Notes under the pieces: model-generated
The model's input: the letters and a program-made list of their open reading frames with translations, nothing else
Databases searched by the model: none
What the model was told of the DNA's origin: nothing
From: Rhizobium rhizogenes
Lineage (GTDB): Bacteria > Pseudomonadota > Alphaproteobacteria > Rhizobiales > Rhizobiaceae
DNA length: 64,000 bases
Direction of reading: 5' to 3'
Assembly: GCF_002005205.3 (NCBI RefSeq)
Contig: NZ_CP019701.2
Coordinates: 2,342,501-2,406,500, forward strand
In this document: piece by piece, positions 17,421 to 28,466 of the stretch
Layout: every line of letters starts with the position of its first letter
Position numbering within the stretch: position 1 is the first letter of the stretch
Position numbers and translations under genes: made by a program

Positions 17421-18425
17421 TCAACGATCCTGCTCATGAAGATCGCAATAGGCCTTTTGGGCGCCCGCCACCGGCAGCGCCGTCGCCTCATAGACACCGC
17501 GTGCCACCGCCCGCGCCATCACGATTGTGGCGAGATGGCAGAGTTCGGCGAAATGGACGCCGCCTTCAAGCGGTTTGTCGCCGGTCGCCGCCGCGAACAT
17601 GGTATCGCCGTCGCTCGGCAAATGGGCGGGCAGAACCGCACGCGCCAGCCCGTCATGCGCCATGATGGAGAGGCGATGCGCCTGCGCCTTTGTAAGTGTC
17701 GCATCGGTCACGACAGCGCCGATGGTCGTCGCAGTGAGATTGACCCCTTTGAGCCGCAGCGCGGTATGGTCCGGTTCGAAACGTTCCGGAAAACCGCAAT
17801 CGCCGAATTCGCCCTGCATTTCAAAAGGCGCGGACCAGAAATGGCGGCTTGTGCCAACAGTCGCGGAACCCAGCGCATTGACCGCGACGATGGCCGCCAC
17901 CTTATAACCGCCGGAACTGATGGCGCTGGCCGAACCGAGGCCACCCTTGAAGGTGGCTGTCGTCGCGCCCGTTCCTGCGCCCACCGTTCCGAGTTCGAAA
18001 GTCTCGCGACCTGCCGCCTTAAAGGCCGCATATCCCATCTCGCGATAAGGCGAATGCAGACCCCACTCCTTGTCGCCGCCGTTTAGCAGATCCATCAGGA
18101 TCGCCTGGGGCACGATAGGCACGCGGGTGGAGCCTACCTGCAACCCGCGGCCGATCTCCCGCAACCCGGCCTGAACCCCGCCCGCCGCATCCAGCCCGAA
18201 GGCCGAACCGCCGGAAAGCACCAGTGCATCCACCGTTTCAACCGTCATCGCCGGGTCGAGCAGCCCGGTATCGCGCCCGCCGGGCGCACCGCCGAGAACC
18301 GAGCCGGAGGCGATGGCGGGCTTTTCGAAAACAATCGCCGTGACGCCGGAGCCGAGGGAGAGATCGGTGACATTGCCGACCGAAACGCCGTCAATATCCG
18401 TGAGAAGATTGTTGCGTGTCGCCAT
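17421..18425 (-). CDS. P1-family (S58) aminopeptidase/DmpA-like N-terminal nucleophile hydrolase
   Basis: A 334-aa member of the DmpA/BapA family of L-aminopeptidase/D-esterase/beta-aminopeptidase enzymes. These precursors cut themselves before a Ser or Thr that becomes the nucleophile. The N-terminal block NNLLTDIDGVSVGNVTD and VLSGGSAFGLDAAGGV are typical. The candidate processing region is GTGATTATFKGGLGSAS; the exact nucleophile needs an alignment. The start is the ATG at 18425, after GGGAGAAAAGGGGG; 16 further upstream codons are open but lack a ribosome-binding site. It lies 90 bp after thiG and 3 nt before modE, so it may be carried by thi operon read-through. The substrate is unknown. 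Confidence 0.85.
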   Translation of the reverse strand: MATRNNLLTDIDGVSVGNVTDLSLGSGVTAIVFEKPAIASGSVLGGAPGGRDTGLLDPAMTVETVDALVLSGGSAFGLDAAGGVQAGLREIGRGLQVGSTRVPIVPQAILMDLLNGGDKEWGLHSPYREMGYAAFKAAGRETFELGTVGAGTGATTATFKGGLGSASAISSGGYKVAAIVAVNALGSATVGTSRHFWSAPFEMQGEFGDCGFPERFEPDHTALRLKGVNLTATTIGAVVTDATLTKAQAHRLSIMAHDGLARAVLPAHLPSDGDTMFAAATGDKPLEGGVHFAELCHLATIVMARAVARGVYEATALPVAGAQKAYCDLHEQDR

Positions 18426-18514
18426 GCCGTCCCCCTTTTCTCCCGGTATCCCGCCGCGGCAGGGCCCTGTCAACGCAAAAAGGAGACATGCCCCGCCTCT
18501 GGCAAAAGCCGCGA

Positions 18515-19288
18515 TCAGGAGAAAACCGCCGTCCCGATAACAGGTGTCGAGGGAACGGCCATATCCCGTGGTTCCAGCGGCCCGGACAGAAATGCCCGGT
18601 GGCCAGCCTCTATCGCACAGGCAAAAGCCTCCGCCATGCCGACCGGTTCACGTGCCCCGGCAACCGCCGTATTGAGCAAAACGGCGTCATAGCCAAGCTC
18701 CATCACCGTCACCGCATGTGACGGCCGGCCGATACCGGCATCGACGATCAGCGGCACATCGGGAAACCGCGCCCGCATCGATTTCAGTGCCGTCAGATTG
18801 AGCGGCCCCATGGCGCTGCCGATCGGCGCGCACCAGGGCATCAGCACCCTGCAGCCGGCCTCCAGCAGCTTTTCGCCCACGACAAGATCATCAGTCGTAT
18901 AGGGAAAGACCTCGAAACCCTCGTCGCAGAGGATTTTTGCCGCCTCCACCAGCGCAAAGACATCCGGCTGCAAGGTATCGTGATGACCGATGACTTCGAG
19001 CTTGATCCAGTTGGTGCGAAACACCTCACGCGCCATCTTCGCCGTCAACACCGCTTCCTTCACGGTGTGGCAACCGGCGGTATTGGGCAGGATATGGCGG
19101 TCCAGTTCGCGGATCAGCTCGAAAAACTGACCGCCTTGCTTGCCGCCCGCCATTTCCCGACGCAGCGAAATCGTCAGAATATCCGCATTGCTGGCCCGCA
19201 CCGCATCGGCAAGCACGGCGGGAGACGGATAACGCGCCGTACCGAGCAGAAGACGGGACGAGACCTCGCGGCCATAAAGCGTCAGCAT
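18515..19288 (-). CDS. thiG: Thiazole synthase
   Basis: A 257-aa cytoplasmic TIM-barrel enzyme that builds the thiazole phosphate of thiamine from 1-deoxyxylulose 5-phosphate, dehydroglycine and ThiS thiocarboxylate. The Schiff-base lysine is Lys96 in WIKLEVIG. The phosphate-binding ends of the barrel include [14 protein letters not shown] and [12 protein letters not shown]. It begins 4 nt after thiS and is the last thi gene of the operon. No thiE follows directly, unlike in many rhizobial thiCOGE or thiCOSGE loci. Confidence 0.95.
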   Translation of the reverse strand: MLTLYGREVSSRLLLGTARYPSPAVLADAVRASNADILTISLRREMAGGKQGGQFFELIRELDRHILPNTAGCHTVKEAVLTAKMAREVFRTNWIKLEVIGHHDTLQPDVFALVEAAKILCDEGFEVFPYTTDDLVVGEKLLEAGCRVLMPWCAPIGSAMGPLNLTALKSMRARFPDVPLIVDAGIGRPSHAVTVMELGYDAVLLNTAVAGAREPVGMAEAFACAIEAGHRAFLSGPLEPRDMAVPSTPVIGTAVFS

Positions 19289-19292
19289 GGCC

Positions 19293-19490
19293 TCAACCTC
19301 CCTGCATCGGCGAAAGGATTTCGACGCGGTCGAAAGCTTTCAGCAAATAATCGGCGCGCTCTTCCGAATGCACCAGATCGCCATTAACCGCCGTCGCCAG
19401 CCACTCGCCCTCATATTCGAGGCTGGCAAGCAGGCCGGCCAGCGTCTCGGCGGCAAGATCAAGCTCGTCGCCATTCACCAGAAGTTTCAT
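19293..19490 (-). CDS. thiS: Sulfur carrier protein ThiS
   Basis: A 65-aa ubiquitin-like sulfur carrier that is adenylated and thiocarboxylated at its C-terminal glycine. It begins [12 protein letters not shown] and ends in the diagnostic Gly-Gly ([11 protein letters not shown]). The ATG at 19490 lies inside the 3' end of thiO in another frame (32-bp overlap), so translation is coupled. The longer open frame to 19712 is just overlap with thiO. The adenylating partner ThiF is not in the window. Confidence 0.95.
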   Translation of the reverse strand: MKLLVNGDELDLAAETLAGLLASLEYEGEWLATAVNGDLVHSEERADYLLKAFDRVEILSPMQGG

Positions 19491-20463
19491 GATCCTGTTC
19501 CTTTTGAATAAGAGTTTGGCAGACGATCCCGGCTGCCTGCCGTGCCATCGCCGGCGAGAGCAGAAAGCCATGCCGGTAAGCGCCGTTGATGAAGATGATC
19601 CGGCCCTCTTGCGTGACATCAGGCAGATTGTCGGGATAGGCGGGGCGCACGCCCGTGCCGGTCTCGATGATTTCCGCCTCCGCAAAGGCCGGATGCACGG
19701 TATAGGCGGCATTGAGGAATTCCATCATCGAACGGGCGGAAATCGCTCCGGCATCCTCCGTCTCGATCATCGTCGCCCCCACCATGAAGCGGCCGGGCTC
19801 GCGCGGCACGATGTAGAGCGGAATGCGCGGATGCAGTAGTCGGACGGGACGGGAGAGGGAAATCTCTGGCGTGCCGAGATAGAGCATCTCTCCCCGCACA
19901 CCGCGAAGGCTGGAAATCGTTCCCACCGCCGCAGGCCCGGTGCAATCCACCACCCGGTCGAACCGCTGTTCATCCACCGAAACGCCCATATGAAACCGCA
20001 CACCCATGGCGCAAAGCCGCTGATGCAGCGATTTCAGCGCAAGGCGCGGATCGAGATGTCCCTCGCCCGGGAAGTAAAGTCCGGATCGGAACCGGCCGGC
20101 AAGATCAGGCTCCAGAGCGGCGATTTCACCCTCATCCACCCAGCGATAACCACTGGTCCGCGATGCGAAACGAGACAGCTCCGCCTTGTCGCGGGCAGGC
20201 GCGACCACCAGCGTGCCATTGCGGACTACAAGGCCGGGAGCCGCTTCGTCCCACCAGTCAAGCGCCACCTTGCCGAGCGTCAGGACCGCTTCCTCCGCAT
20301 TTTCGCGCTCACACCAGGGCGCCAGCATGCCGCCCGCATAGAACGACGCCCCGCGAGAAGGCTCGGAATTGCGCTCCAACACCTCGACAGCAACGCCGCT
20401 CCGCGCCAGCTCGAAGGCCGCCGTTAATCCGGCGACCCCCGTTCCCTTGACAAGGACGCGCAT
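19459..20463 (-). CDS. thiO: Glycine oxidase ThiO
   Basis: A 334-aa FAD enzyme that oxidises glycine to the iminoacetate (dehydroglycine) used by ThiG. The N-terminal dinucleotide-binding motif is VLVKGTGVAGLTAAFELA. The C-terminal GAYRHGFLLSPAMARQ block is typical of ThiO. The ATG at 20463 comes 1 nt after the thiC stop (TAAAATG). The frame is open far upstream into thiC but that is not coding. A start 12 nt earlier (MPNKMRVL) would overlap thiC and is a minor alternative. It overlaps thiS at its 3' end. Confidence 0.94.
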   Translation of the reverse strand: MRVLVKGTGVAGLTAAFELARSGVAVEVLERNSEPSRGASFYAGGMLAPWCERENAEEAVLTLGKVALDWWDEAAPGLVVRNGTLVVAPARDKAELSRFASRTSGYRWVDEGEIAALEPDLAGRFRSGLYFPGEGHLDPRLALKSLHQRLCAMGVRFHMGVSVDEQRFDRVVDCTGPAAVGTISSLRGVRGEMLYLGTPEISLSRPVRLLHPRIPLYIVPREPGRFMVGATMIETEDAGAISARSMMEFLNAAYTVHPAFAEAEIIETGTGVRPAYPDNLPDVTQEGRIIFINGAYRHGFLLSPAMARQAAGIVCQTLIQKEQDHETSGEWRRA

Positions 20464-20464
20464 T

Positions 20465-22497
<2,033 letters not shown>

Positions 22498-22527
22498 CAG
22501 CAAAAAACACCGCCCGGCTTTTGTCAA
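22498..22527 (-). promoter_or_regulatory. Candidate promoter of the thi operon
   Basis: A perfect TTGACA -35 box (minus strand, 22527-22522) is followed after 17 nt by TTTGCT, a weak -10. The predicted start would fall just before the TPP aptamer, which supports it. Confidence 0.4.
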
Positions 22528-22589
22528 GGCTGCCGATCACCGCTTGGCAAAGGTGCGGGAATGGCGCATGCTGCCGTTAGTTGTAATTA

Positions 22590-22634
22590 ACCTAACGGTT
22601 TAGGTGAATATTATCGTTTGCCACGTAACGATAA
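22590..22634. promoter_or_regulatory. Two adjacent inverted repeats upstream of the carrier-protein operon
   Basis: ACCTAA-cggt-TTAGGT (22590-22605, 6-bp perfect arms) is followed by TTATCGTT-n8-AACGATAA (22611-22634, 8-bp perfect arms). They end 43 bp before the carrier-protein start, in the region where its promoter must lie. This suggests binding of a dimeric regulator. The regulator is unknown. The rest of the 22289-22677 gap is the riboswitch leader. Confidence 0.5.
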
Positions 22635-22677
22635 GCACAAACTATGCAGATGTGAAATTTATGGGAGATACGTCGGA

Positions 22678-22929
22678 ATGAACGCGACTATACGTGAAAT
22701 ACTGGCCAAATTCGGCCAGCTTCCAACCCCGGTCGATACGATTGCAGATGAAGCCGATCTTTATGCGGCAGGCCTTTCTTCCTTTGCATCCGTGCAGTTG
22801 ATGCTGGGAATCGAAGAAGCTTTCGACATCGAATTTCCCGATAACCTGCTGAACCGCAAGTCCTTCGCCAGCATCAAGGCCATTGAAGACACCGTTAAGC
22901 TTATTCTGGATGGTAAAGAGGCTGCCTGA
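22678..22929 (+). CDS. Stand-alone acyl/aminoacyl carrier protein
   Basis: An 83-aa carrier protein of the ACP fold. The phosphopantetheine serine is Ser35 in AAGLSSFASVQLML; the usual DSL is changed to SSF. The helix 3/4 part reads EEAFDIEFPDNLLNR, as in acidic ACPs. The ATG at 22678 follows GGAGATACGTCGG; 20 upstream codons are open but lack a ribosome-binding site. It overlaps the flavoprotein start as TGATG. In Agrobacterium and Bradyrhizobium such a carrier next to the aaRS-like ligase is the acceptor of activated amino acid rather than a fatty-acid ACP. Confidence 0.9.
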   Translation: MNATIREILAKFGQLPTPVDTIADEADLYAAGLSSFASVQLMLGIEEAFDIEFPDNLLNRKSFASIKAIEDTVKLILDGKEAA

Positions 22930-24110
22930 TGAACGTGACCGTTGCGCCGCAGGATGAAACTCTGTCCGCGCGCGCGGGCCGTGTCGCGGCCATTGCCGCC
23001 AGACATGCGGACGAGGTGGATGTCACCGGCCGCTTCCCTGAGGAAGCTGTCGATGCCTTGAGGCAGGAACGCCTGCTGGGCATCCAGATCCCCTCCTCGC
23101 TGGGCGGCGAAAGCGCTTCCCTGCAGCAAATCGCCGATATCTGCGCCCGACTCGGCCAGGCCTGTTCGGCAACAGCGATGATTTTCGCCATGCATCACAT
23201 CAAGCTGTCCAGCCTGGTGGAACACGGCGAGGCTAGCGCATGGCATGCGGGCTTCATGCGCCGCATCGCCGGTGAACAGCTTCTGCTCGGCTCCGCCACC
23301 ACGGAAGGCGGCATCGGCGGCAATCTGCGCAACTCCATCTGCGCGATCGAGGTCGATGGCGACTTCTGCCGGCTGGAAAAGGATGCCACCGTCATTTCCT
23401 ACGGCAGCAATGCCGATGCGATCCTCATCACCTCGCGCGCCCACAAGGATGCCGCGCCGGCCGATCAGGTGATGACCGTTTTCCTGAAAAACCAGTACAC
23501 GCTCGAAAAGACCCATATCTGGGATACGCTCGGCATGCGCGGCACCTGTTCGGACGGCTTCCTGTTCCGTGGCGAAGCGCCGGCGGCGCAGATTTTCCCG
23601 AAGCCTTTCGCGGAAATCGCCGCGCAATCCATGCTTGCAAGCTCGCATCTCCTGTGGAGCGCCGTATGGTATGGCATCGCCTCCGACGCGGTGCTGCGCG
23701 CGCAATCCTTCGTCAGGGCCGCGGCCCGCAAGTCGCCCGGCACCGCCCCTCCCGGCGCGATCCGCCTTGCCGAGGTTTCCACCAAGCTGCAGGTGGTGAA
23801 ATCCAACATCATTGCCGGCATCAAGGCTTATGAGGACACCAAGAGCGATCCGGAAAAGCTGATGTCCATGGCCTTTGCTGTTGCCATGAACAATGTGAAG
23901 ATCTGCTCTTCGGAAACCATTCTTGAGATCATCGACCACGCCATGCTGGTCTGCGGTATCATGGGTTACAAGAACGGCACGCCCTACAGCCTCGGCCGGC
24001 ATCTGCGCGATGCGCATTCCGCCAGGCTGATGATTTCCAACGACCGTATTCTCGGTAATTCCGCCAATCTCCTGCTGGTTCACAAGCAGGACACCAGCCT
24101 CTTGGGATAA
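22929..24110 (+). CDS. Acyl-CoA dehydrogenase-family flavoprotein of the aminoacyl carrier operon
   Basis: A 393-aa FAD protein with the acyl-CoA dehydrogenase layout: alpha-helical N-terminal domain, beta-barrel middle (about 120-230, containing [15 protein letters not shown]), and C-terminal helical bundle. The usual catalytic Glu of the C-terminal YEGT motif is not evident; the matching place reads [11 protein letters not shown]. It is coupled to the carrier protein by a 1-nt start/stop overlap and followed after 4 nt by the ligase. By analogy with prolyl-carrier-protein dehydrogenases, also of this superfamily, it may oxidise an amino acid held on the carrier. That is an inference. Confidence 0.82.
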   Translation: MNVTVAPQDETLSARAGRVAAIAARHADEVDVTGRFPEEAVDALRQERLLGIQIPSSLGGESASLQQIADICARLGQACSATAMIFAMHHIKLSSLVEHGEASAWHAGFMRRIAGEQLLLGSATTEGGIGGNLRNSICAIEVDGDFCRLEKDATVISYGSNADAILITSRAHKDAAPADQVMTVFLKNQYTLEKTHIWDTLGMRGTCSDGFLFRGEAPAAQIFPKPFAEIAAQSMLASSHLLWSAVWYGIASDAVLRAQSFVRAAARKSPGTAPPGAIRLAEVSTKLQVVKSNIIAGIKAYEDTKSDPEKLMSMAFAVAMNNVKICSSETILEIIDHAMLVCGIMGYKNGTPYSLGRHLRDAHSARLMISNDRILGNSANLLLVHKQDTSLLG

Positions 24111-24114
24111 GACC

Positions 24115-25023
24115 ATGGACATGCAAACATCGTTTCTCGATCGATTGTTCGAAGAAGGCCTGCTGATTGAAACGGGTGTGGACGGCCTTTATGGACGCAG
24201 CGGCCAGTTCGAGGACGTGATTGCCGCATTCGAGCGGCTGATCGACCGCACGGGCGGCGCCGATGGCGCCGAAGCGATCCGCTTTCCGCCCGGCATCAAC
24301 CGCGCCCATTTTGAAAAAAGCGGTTACATGAAGAGCTTCCCGCAGCTGGCCGGCACGGTTCATTCCTTCTGCGGCTGTGAGCTCGACCATGTCAGCCTGT
24401 TGAAGACCATGGATGAGGGCGGCGACTGGACCAAGGACCAGAAAGCAACAGACATCGTGCTGACGCCGGCAGCCTGCTATCCGCTTTATCCGACGATCGC
24501 CAAGCGCGGCGCGCTGCCTGCCGACGGTGGTCTCTATGACATCCAGTCCTATTGCTTCCGCCATGAGCCCTCCAAGGATCCGGCCCGCCAGCAGCTTTTC
24601 CGCATGCGCGAATATGTTTGCATGGGCACCGAATCCGACGTCACCGAATTCCGCCAGACCTGGATGGACCGTGGCGTGGAGATGATGAAAGCGGTTGGGC
24701 TCGACGTCACCATCGATATCGCCAACGATCCTTTCTTCGGCCGTGCCGGCAAGATGCTCGCCAACAACCAGCGCGATCAGAACCTGAAATTCGAATTGCT
24801 GATCCCGGTCACATCGACGACCAACCCGACAGCCTGCATGAGCTTCAACTACCATCAGGATGCCTTCGGCCAGAAATGGGGTCTGAACCTCGCTAATGGC
24901 GATGTCGCCCATACCGCCTGCGTCGGTTTCGGCCTTGAGCGTATCGCTCTGGCGCTGTTTGCGCATCATGGTCTGGATGTGAAGAAATGGCCTGCAAAGG
25001 TCGTGGAAACCCTCTGGGGCTGA
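24115..25023 (+). CDS. Amino acid--[acyl-carrier-protein] ligase (SerRS-like, class II aaRS homolog)
   Basis: A 302-aa homolog of the catalytic core of atypical (archaeal-type) seryl-tRNA synthetase, without the tRNA-binding domain. It activates a small amino acid (Gly or Ala in characterised homologs from Agrobacterium and Bradyrhizobium) and loads it on the phosphopantetheine of a carrier protein, not on tRNA. Motif 2 is [12 protein letters not shown]...LFRMREY and motif 3 is [12 protein letters not shown]. Cys121, Glu166 and Cys269 stand where the active-site zinc ligands are expected. It lies between the flavoprotein and the DUF1839 gene. Confidence in family is high; the amino acid used here is not proven. 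Confidence 0.93.
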   Translation: MDMQTSFLDRLFEEGLLIETGVDGLYGRSGQFEDVIAAFERLIDRTGGADGAEAIRFPPGINRAHFEKSGYMKSFPQLAGTVHSFCGCELDHVSLLKTMDEGGDWTKDQKATDIVLTPAACYPLYPTIAKRGALPADGGLYDIQSYCFRHEPSKDPARQQLFRMREYVCMGTESDVTEFRQTWMDRGVEMMKAVGLDVTIDIANDPFFGRAGKMLANNQRDQNLKFELLIPVTSTTNPTACMSFNYHQDAFGQKWGLNLANGDVAHTACVGFGLERIALALFAHHGLDVKKWPAKVVETLWG

Positions 25024-25029
25024 TTATCC

Positions 25030-26013
25030 ATGCGGCAGATTTTTCCGGGCCTTGATCCCAAGAACTATGTGCAACATCCGCTCCATTCTTCCGAGCGAAT
25101 GTGGCCGGAGACCAATTGCTACATTGATTTGTGGATCGAGGTTCTGGCCTCGAAAGGCCTGCCGCCGGAAGCCATGTTCGGTTTCACCCTGACGCAAGAC
25201 TTTGAGGGTGACCAGTTCACCTTCTTCAAGGTGCCGCTGGAAGATCTCGAAGCGCTTTATGGCGTTCGCGCCACCGAACTGGCGATCTTCGACCGGGTGG
25301 AAAACCACATCGAGACGCAGCTGGAACGCGGCCGCATCTGCCTGGTCGAGATGGACAGCTTCTATATGCCCGACACCCATGGGGTGGGCTATCAGAAGGA
25401 GCACGGCAAAACCACCGTCGCCATCAACCGGCTCGATCTGGCGAACCGGGAACTCGACTATTTCCACAATGCCGGCTTTTTCCATCTGTCCGGCGAGGAT
25501 TTCGACGGGTTGTTCCAGTACCATCTGGCCGAGACCGACCCACCGTTCCTGCCCTACACCGAATTTGCGAAATTCGCAGACGGTAATCCCTCGCCGACCC
25601 ATATTCGCAAGACGGCCGAGCGGTTGCTGAGATTTCATTTTTCGCGGCGGCCATCCGCCAATCCGGTCAGAGCTTTTTCAACCGTGTTTCCGGCGCAGGT
25701 GGAAAAGGTTGCCGACAGGCCCTTCGGCTTTTTCCACAAATATGCCTTCAACACGCTGCGCCAACTCGGCGCCAATTTCGAACTGGCGGCAAGCCATTTC
25801 GAATGGCTGGACAAGGATGGTTTTTCTGAAGCACGAGACCACGCGCTGCGCATCTCCGAGGTCGCCAAGACCGTGCAGTTCCAGCTTGCCCGCGCTGTCA
25901 CGCGCCGCAAATTCGATGCGCTGGCCTCCGTGCTCGATCCGGCAGCGGACGCATGGGATGGTCTGATGAAAAGCCTTGCGGCCAAACTGTCTGATGCCAG
26001 CGAGGCCGCGTGA
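25030..26013 (+). CDS. DUF1839 family protein of the aminoacyl carrier operon
   Basis: A 327-aa soluble protein of a family (DUF1839) that I know only as a neighbour of aminoacyl:carrier-protein ligases. The N-terminal half contains the blocks NCYIDLWIEVLASKGLPPEA and DFEGDQFTFFKVP. The middle has LVEMDSFYMPDTHGVGY and TTVAINRLD, with several conserved-looking acids and histidines (DYFHNAGFFHLSGEDF). Its blocks suggest a papain-like (BtrH N-terminal type) acyltransferase fold that could offload aminoacyl groups, but I see no clear Cys-His pair to fix that. It starts 6 nt after the ligase and overlaps the next gene's GTG start. Confidence 0.8.
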   Translation: MRQIFPGLDPKNYVQHPLHSSERMWPETNCYIDLWIEVLASKGLPPEAMFGFTLTQDFEGDQFTFFKVPLEDLEALYGVRATELAIFDRVENHIETQLERGRICLVEMDSFYMPDTHGVGYQKEHGKTTVAINRLDLANRELDYFHNAGFFHLSGEDFDGLFQYHLAETDPPFLPYTEFAKFADGNPSPTHIRKTAERLLRFHFSRRPSANPVRAFSTVFPAQVEKVADRPFGFFHKYAFNTLRQLGANFELAASHFEWLDKDGFSEARDHALRISEVAKTVQFQLARAVTRRKFDALASVLDPAADAWDGLMKSLAAKLSDASEAA

Positions 26014-28466
26014 GGACCTATCTTCCGGGCGAAAGCGAGGAATTGCTGAGTGAAGGCTGGACGCTGACACTGACGCCGGCCGATGCCTGCGAGACCCCAT
26101 CCGACATTCCGGCATCGCTTGAAAGCCTTCACGTCTCCGTTCCGGGCACGGTAGCCCAAGCTCTGGAAGCGGCCGGGAAATTCGATCGCCTTGCCCCCGT
26201 CGCCCTCAATGACAGGGACGCCTGGTATCGGCTGACGATGATTTCCGATGCGCGGGAGCGGGCCACACTGCGCTTCGATGGCCTCTCCACCATTGCCGAA
26301 ATCTTCTTTAACGGTGAACTGATCGCCGCCAGCCAGAGCATGTTCGAAAGGCTGGAAGTGCCTGTCGATCTGACGGGCGCGGACGAACTTTCGATCTGCT
26401 TCAGGGCTCTTGCTCCAAGGCTCGAAAAAACCGGCCCGCGCGCCCGCTGGCGCCCGCAGATGATGAACACGCAGGGCCTGCGGCTGATCCGCACCACTGC
26501 ACTGGGCTACATGCCCGGATGGTGCCCGGAAATCCATGCCGCCGGTCCATGGCGACCCATCAGCCTGATAAGGCAGGACGGCGTACTCTGCACACTAGGG
26601 TCTTGGCTGGACGCCGCCGGGCGCGGCACCGTCAGCATCGCCCTTGAAACCAGCCGCGCCATAACATCGGCACGGCTAAGCTGTGCCGGTTACAGTGCCG
26701 ATCTTTCCACGGATGAAGGCGGTAAACTCTCCGGCGAACTCCATATTCCCGATGTCGAAACATGGTGGCCGAAAACCCATGGCAGGCCGGCGCTCCATGA
26801 GATCCTTCTGGAGCTGGACGGCAAACAGCATCGGCTCGGGCGCACCGGCTTCCGGCGGATAGAGATCGATCATGGCGGGGACGGCAAGGGTTTCGGGCTT
26901 AAAGTGAACGGGCAACCCGTCTTCTGCCGCGGCGCGGTCTGGACGACGTCCGATATCGTGCGCCTGCCGGGAACACGGCCGGATTATGAGCCATGGCTTA
27001 GAAAAGCCGCCGAAGCCGGCATGAACATGATCCGTATCGGCGGCACCATGGCTTATGAGACACCGGAATTCTTCGCGCTCTGCGACGAACTCGGCATCAT
27101 GGTCTGGCAGGATGCCATGCTCGCCAATTTCGATTACCCGGCAAAGGATGATACCCTCCGCCAGCATATCGTGGCCGAAATCTCGCAATTCCTCGAAGCG
27201 ACTGCGCTTTCTCCATCGCTCGCCGTTTTCTGCGGCGGCAGCGAAATGTACCAGCAGGGCGCGATGCTCGGTCTGCCGGAACAGATATGGAAGGGAGCGC
27301 TTACCGAAGAGATCCTGCCAGAACTGGTTGCCGCGAAAAGGCCGGGCGCGGCCTATGTCGCCAATTCCCCCTCCGGCGGCGCATTGCCATTTTTTCCCAA
27401 CGCCGGGGTCGGCCATTATTACGGCGTGGGCGCCTATTGCCGCCCGCTGGAGGATGCCCGCCGCGCCGAGGTGCGCTTTGCCGCCGAGTGCCTCGCCTTC
27501 GCCAATATTCCCGAACAGGAAACGCTGGACCATTATCTTCCCGGCGTGGCCGTGCACGATCCGCGATGGAAAGCCCGCACCCCGCGCGACCGCGGTGCCT
27601 CATGGGATTTCGAGGATGTTCGTGATCATTATCTGAAGCTGCTTTACGAGGTCGAACCGGACGTTCTGCGGCGGGAGGATGGCAGCCTTTATCTCGATAT
27701 GTCGCGGGCCGCGACCGCCGAGGTCATGGAAGCAACCTTCGGCGAGTGGCGGCGCAGCGGCTCCCCTTGCCAGGGTGCGCTGGTCTGGACCCTGCAGGAT
27801 CTCGTTCCCGGCGCGGGCTGGGGTGTCATCGATGCCGCCGGCAGACCCAAATCCGTCTGGCACGCGTTGAAGCGGGCGTTCCGCCCGATACAGGTCAGCC
27901 TCTCCGACGAAGGCACCAACGGGCTGGATATTCATCTCGTCAACGAGACCGGCGACAGCTTTGAGGCCATGCTGGAACTCACCTGCCTGCGCGACGGCAC
28001 ACAGCCCGTCGTCCACGCCAAAAGGCCGCTGGCGCTTTCGCCGAGGCAGAGCCAGACGATTGCCGCAACCGACTTGTTCGGCGCCTTTTTCGATACGACC
28101 TATGCCTATCGTTTCGGCCCGCCATCCCATGATGTGACCGTCGCACGGCTTCGCAATGTCGCAACCGGGCGGGTCATTGCCGATGCATTCCATTTTCCTC
28201 TCGGCCGGAAAAAGGCGCTGTATTCCGCAAACCTGCAACTGGGGGTCAGCGAAACCAGCGGCATCTGGTCGCTTGAGATCGGTACGGATCGTCTGGCGCA
28301 ATCCGTCCATGTCACGGCGGAAGGTTATGGCGCCTCGGATAACTGGTTCCATCTCGCACCCGGCGAGAGCAAAAAAATAAACCTTGTGCCGGTGGCCACG
28401 GCAGCCGAAACACCGCCTTCCGGCGAGGTGATATCACTGGGCTCCGGCCGGCGTTTCTCCTTTTAG
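26010..28466 (+). CDS. Glycoside hydrolase family 2 protein (beta-mannosidase-like)
   Basis: An 818-aa protein with GH2 domain order: jelly-roll sugar-binding domain (about 30-200), immunoglobulin-like domain (about 200-290), TIM barrel (about 300-600) and C-terminal beta domains. Barrel markers are GQPVFCRGAVWTTSD, MIRIGGTMAYETPEFF, and AVFCGGSEMYQQG, where the Glu of GSE is in the acid/base position normally written NE. No signal peptide is seen, so it is probably cytoplasmic. It starts at GTG with a GTGA overlap with DUF1839, so it is translationally coupled to the aminoacyl-carrier genes, an unexpected partner. Its 3' end overlaps the next gene by 33 bp, tail to tail. Confidence 0.82.
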   Translation: MRTYLPGESEELLSEGWTLTLTPADACETPSDIPASLESLHVSVPGTVAQALEAAGKFDRLAPVALNDRDAWYRLTMISDARERATLRFDGLSTIAEIFFNGELIAASQSMFERLEVPVDLTGADELSICFRALAPRLEKTGPRARWRPQMMNTQGLRLIRTTALGYMPGWCPEIHAAGPWRPISLIRQDGVLCTLGSWLDAAGRGTVSIALETSRAITSARLSCAGYSADLSTDEGGKLSGELHIPDVETWWPKTHGRPALHEILLELDGKQHRLGRTGFRRIEIDHGGDGKGFGLKVNGQPVFCRGAVWTTSDIVRLPGTRPDYEPWLRKAAEAGMNMIRIGGTMAYETPEFFALCDELGIMVWQDAMLANFDYPAKDDTLRQHIVAEISQFLEATALSPSLAVFCGGSEMYQQGAMLGLPEQIWKGALTEEILPELVAAKRPGAAYVANSPSGGALPFFPNAGVGHYYGVGAYCRPLEDARRAEVRFAAECLAFANIPEQETLDHYLPGVAVHDPRWKARTPRDRGASWDFEDVRDHYLKLLYEVEPDVLRREDGSLYLDMSRAATAEVMEATFGEWRRSGSPCQGALVWTLQDLVPGAGWGVIDAAGRPKSVWHALKRAFRPIQVSLSDEGTNGLDIHLVNETGDSFEAMLELTCLRDGTQPVVHAKRPLALSPRQSQTIAATDLFGAFFDTTYAYRFGPPSHDVTVARLRNVATGRVIADAFHFPLGRKKALYSANLQLGVSETSGIWSLEIGTDRLAQSVHVTAEGYGASDNWFHLAPGESKKINLVPVATAAETPPSGEVISLGSGRRFSF

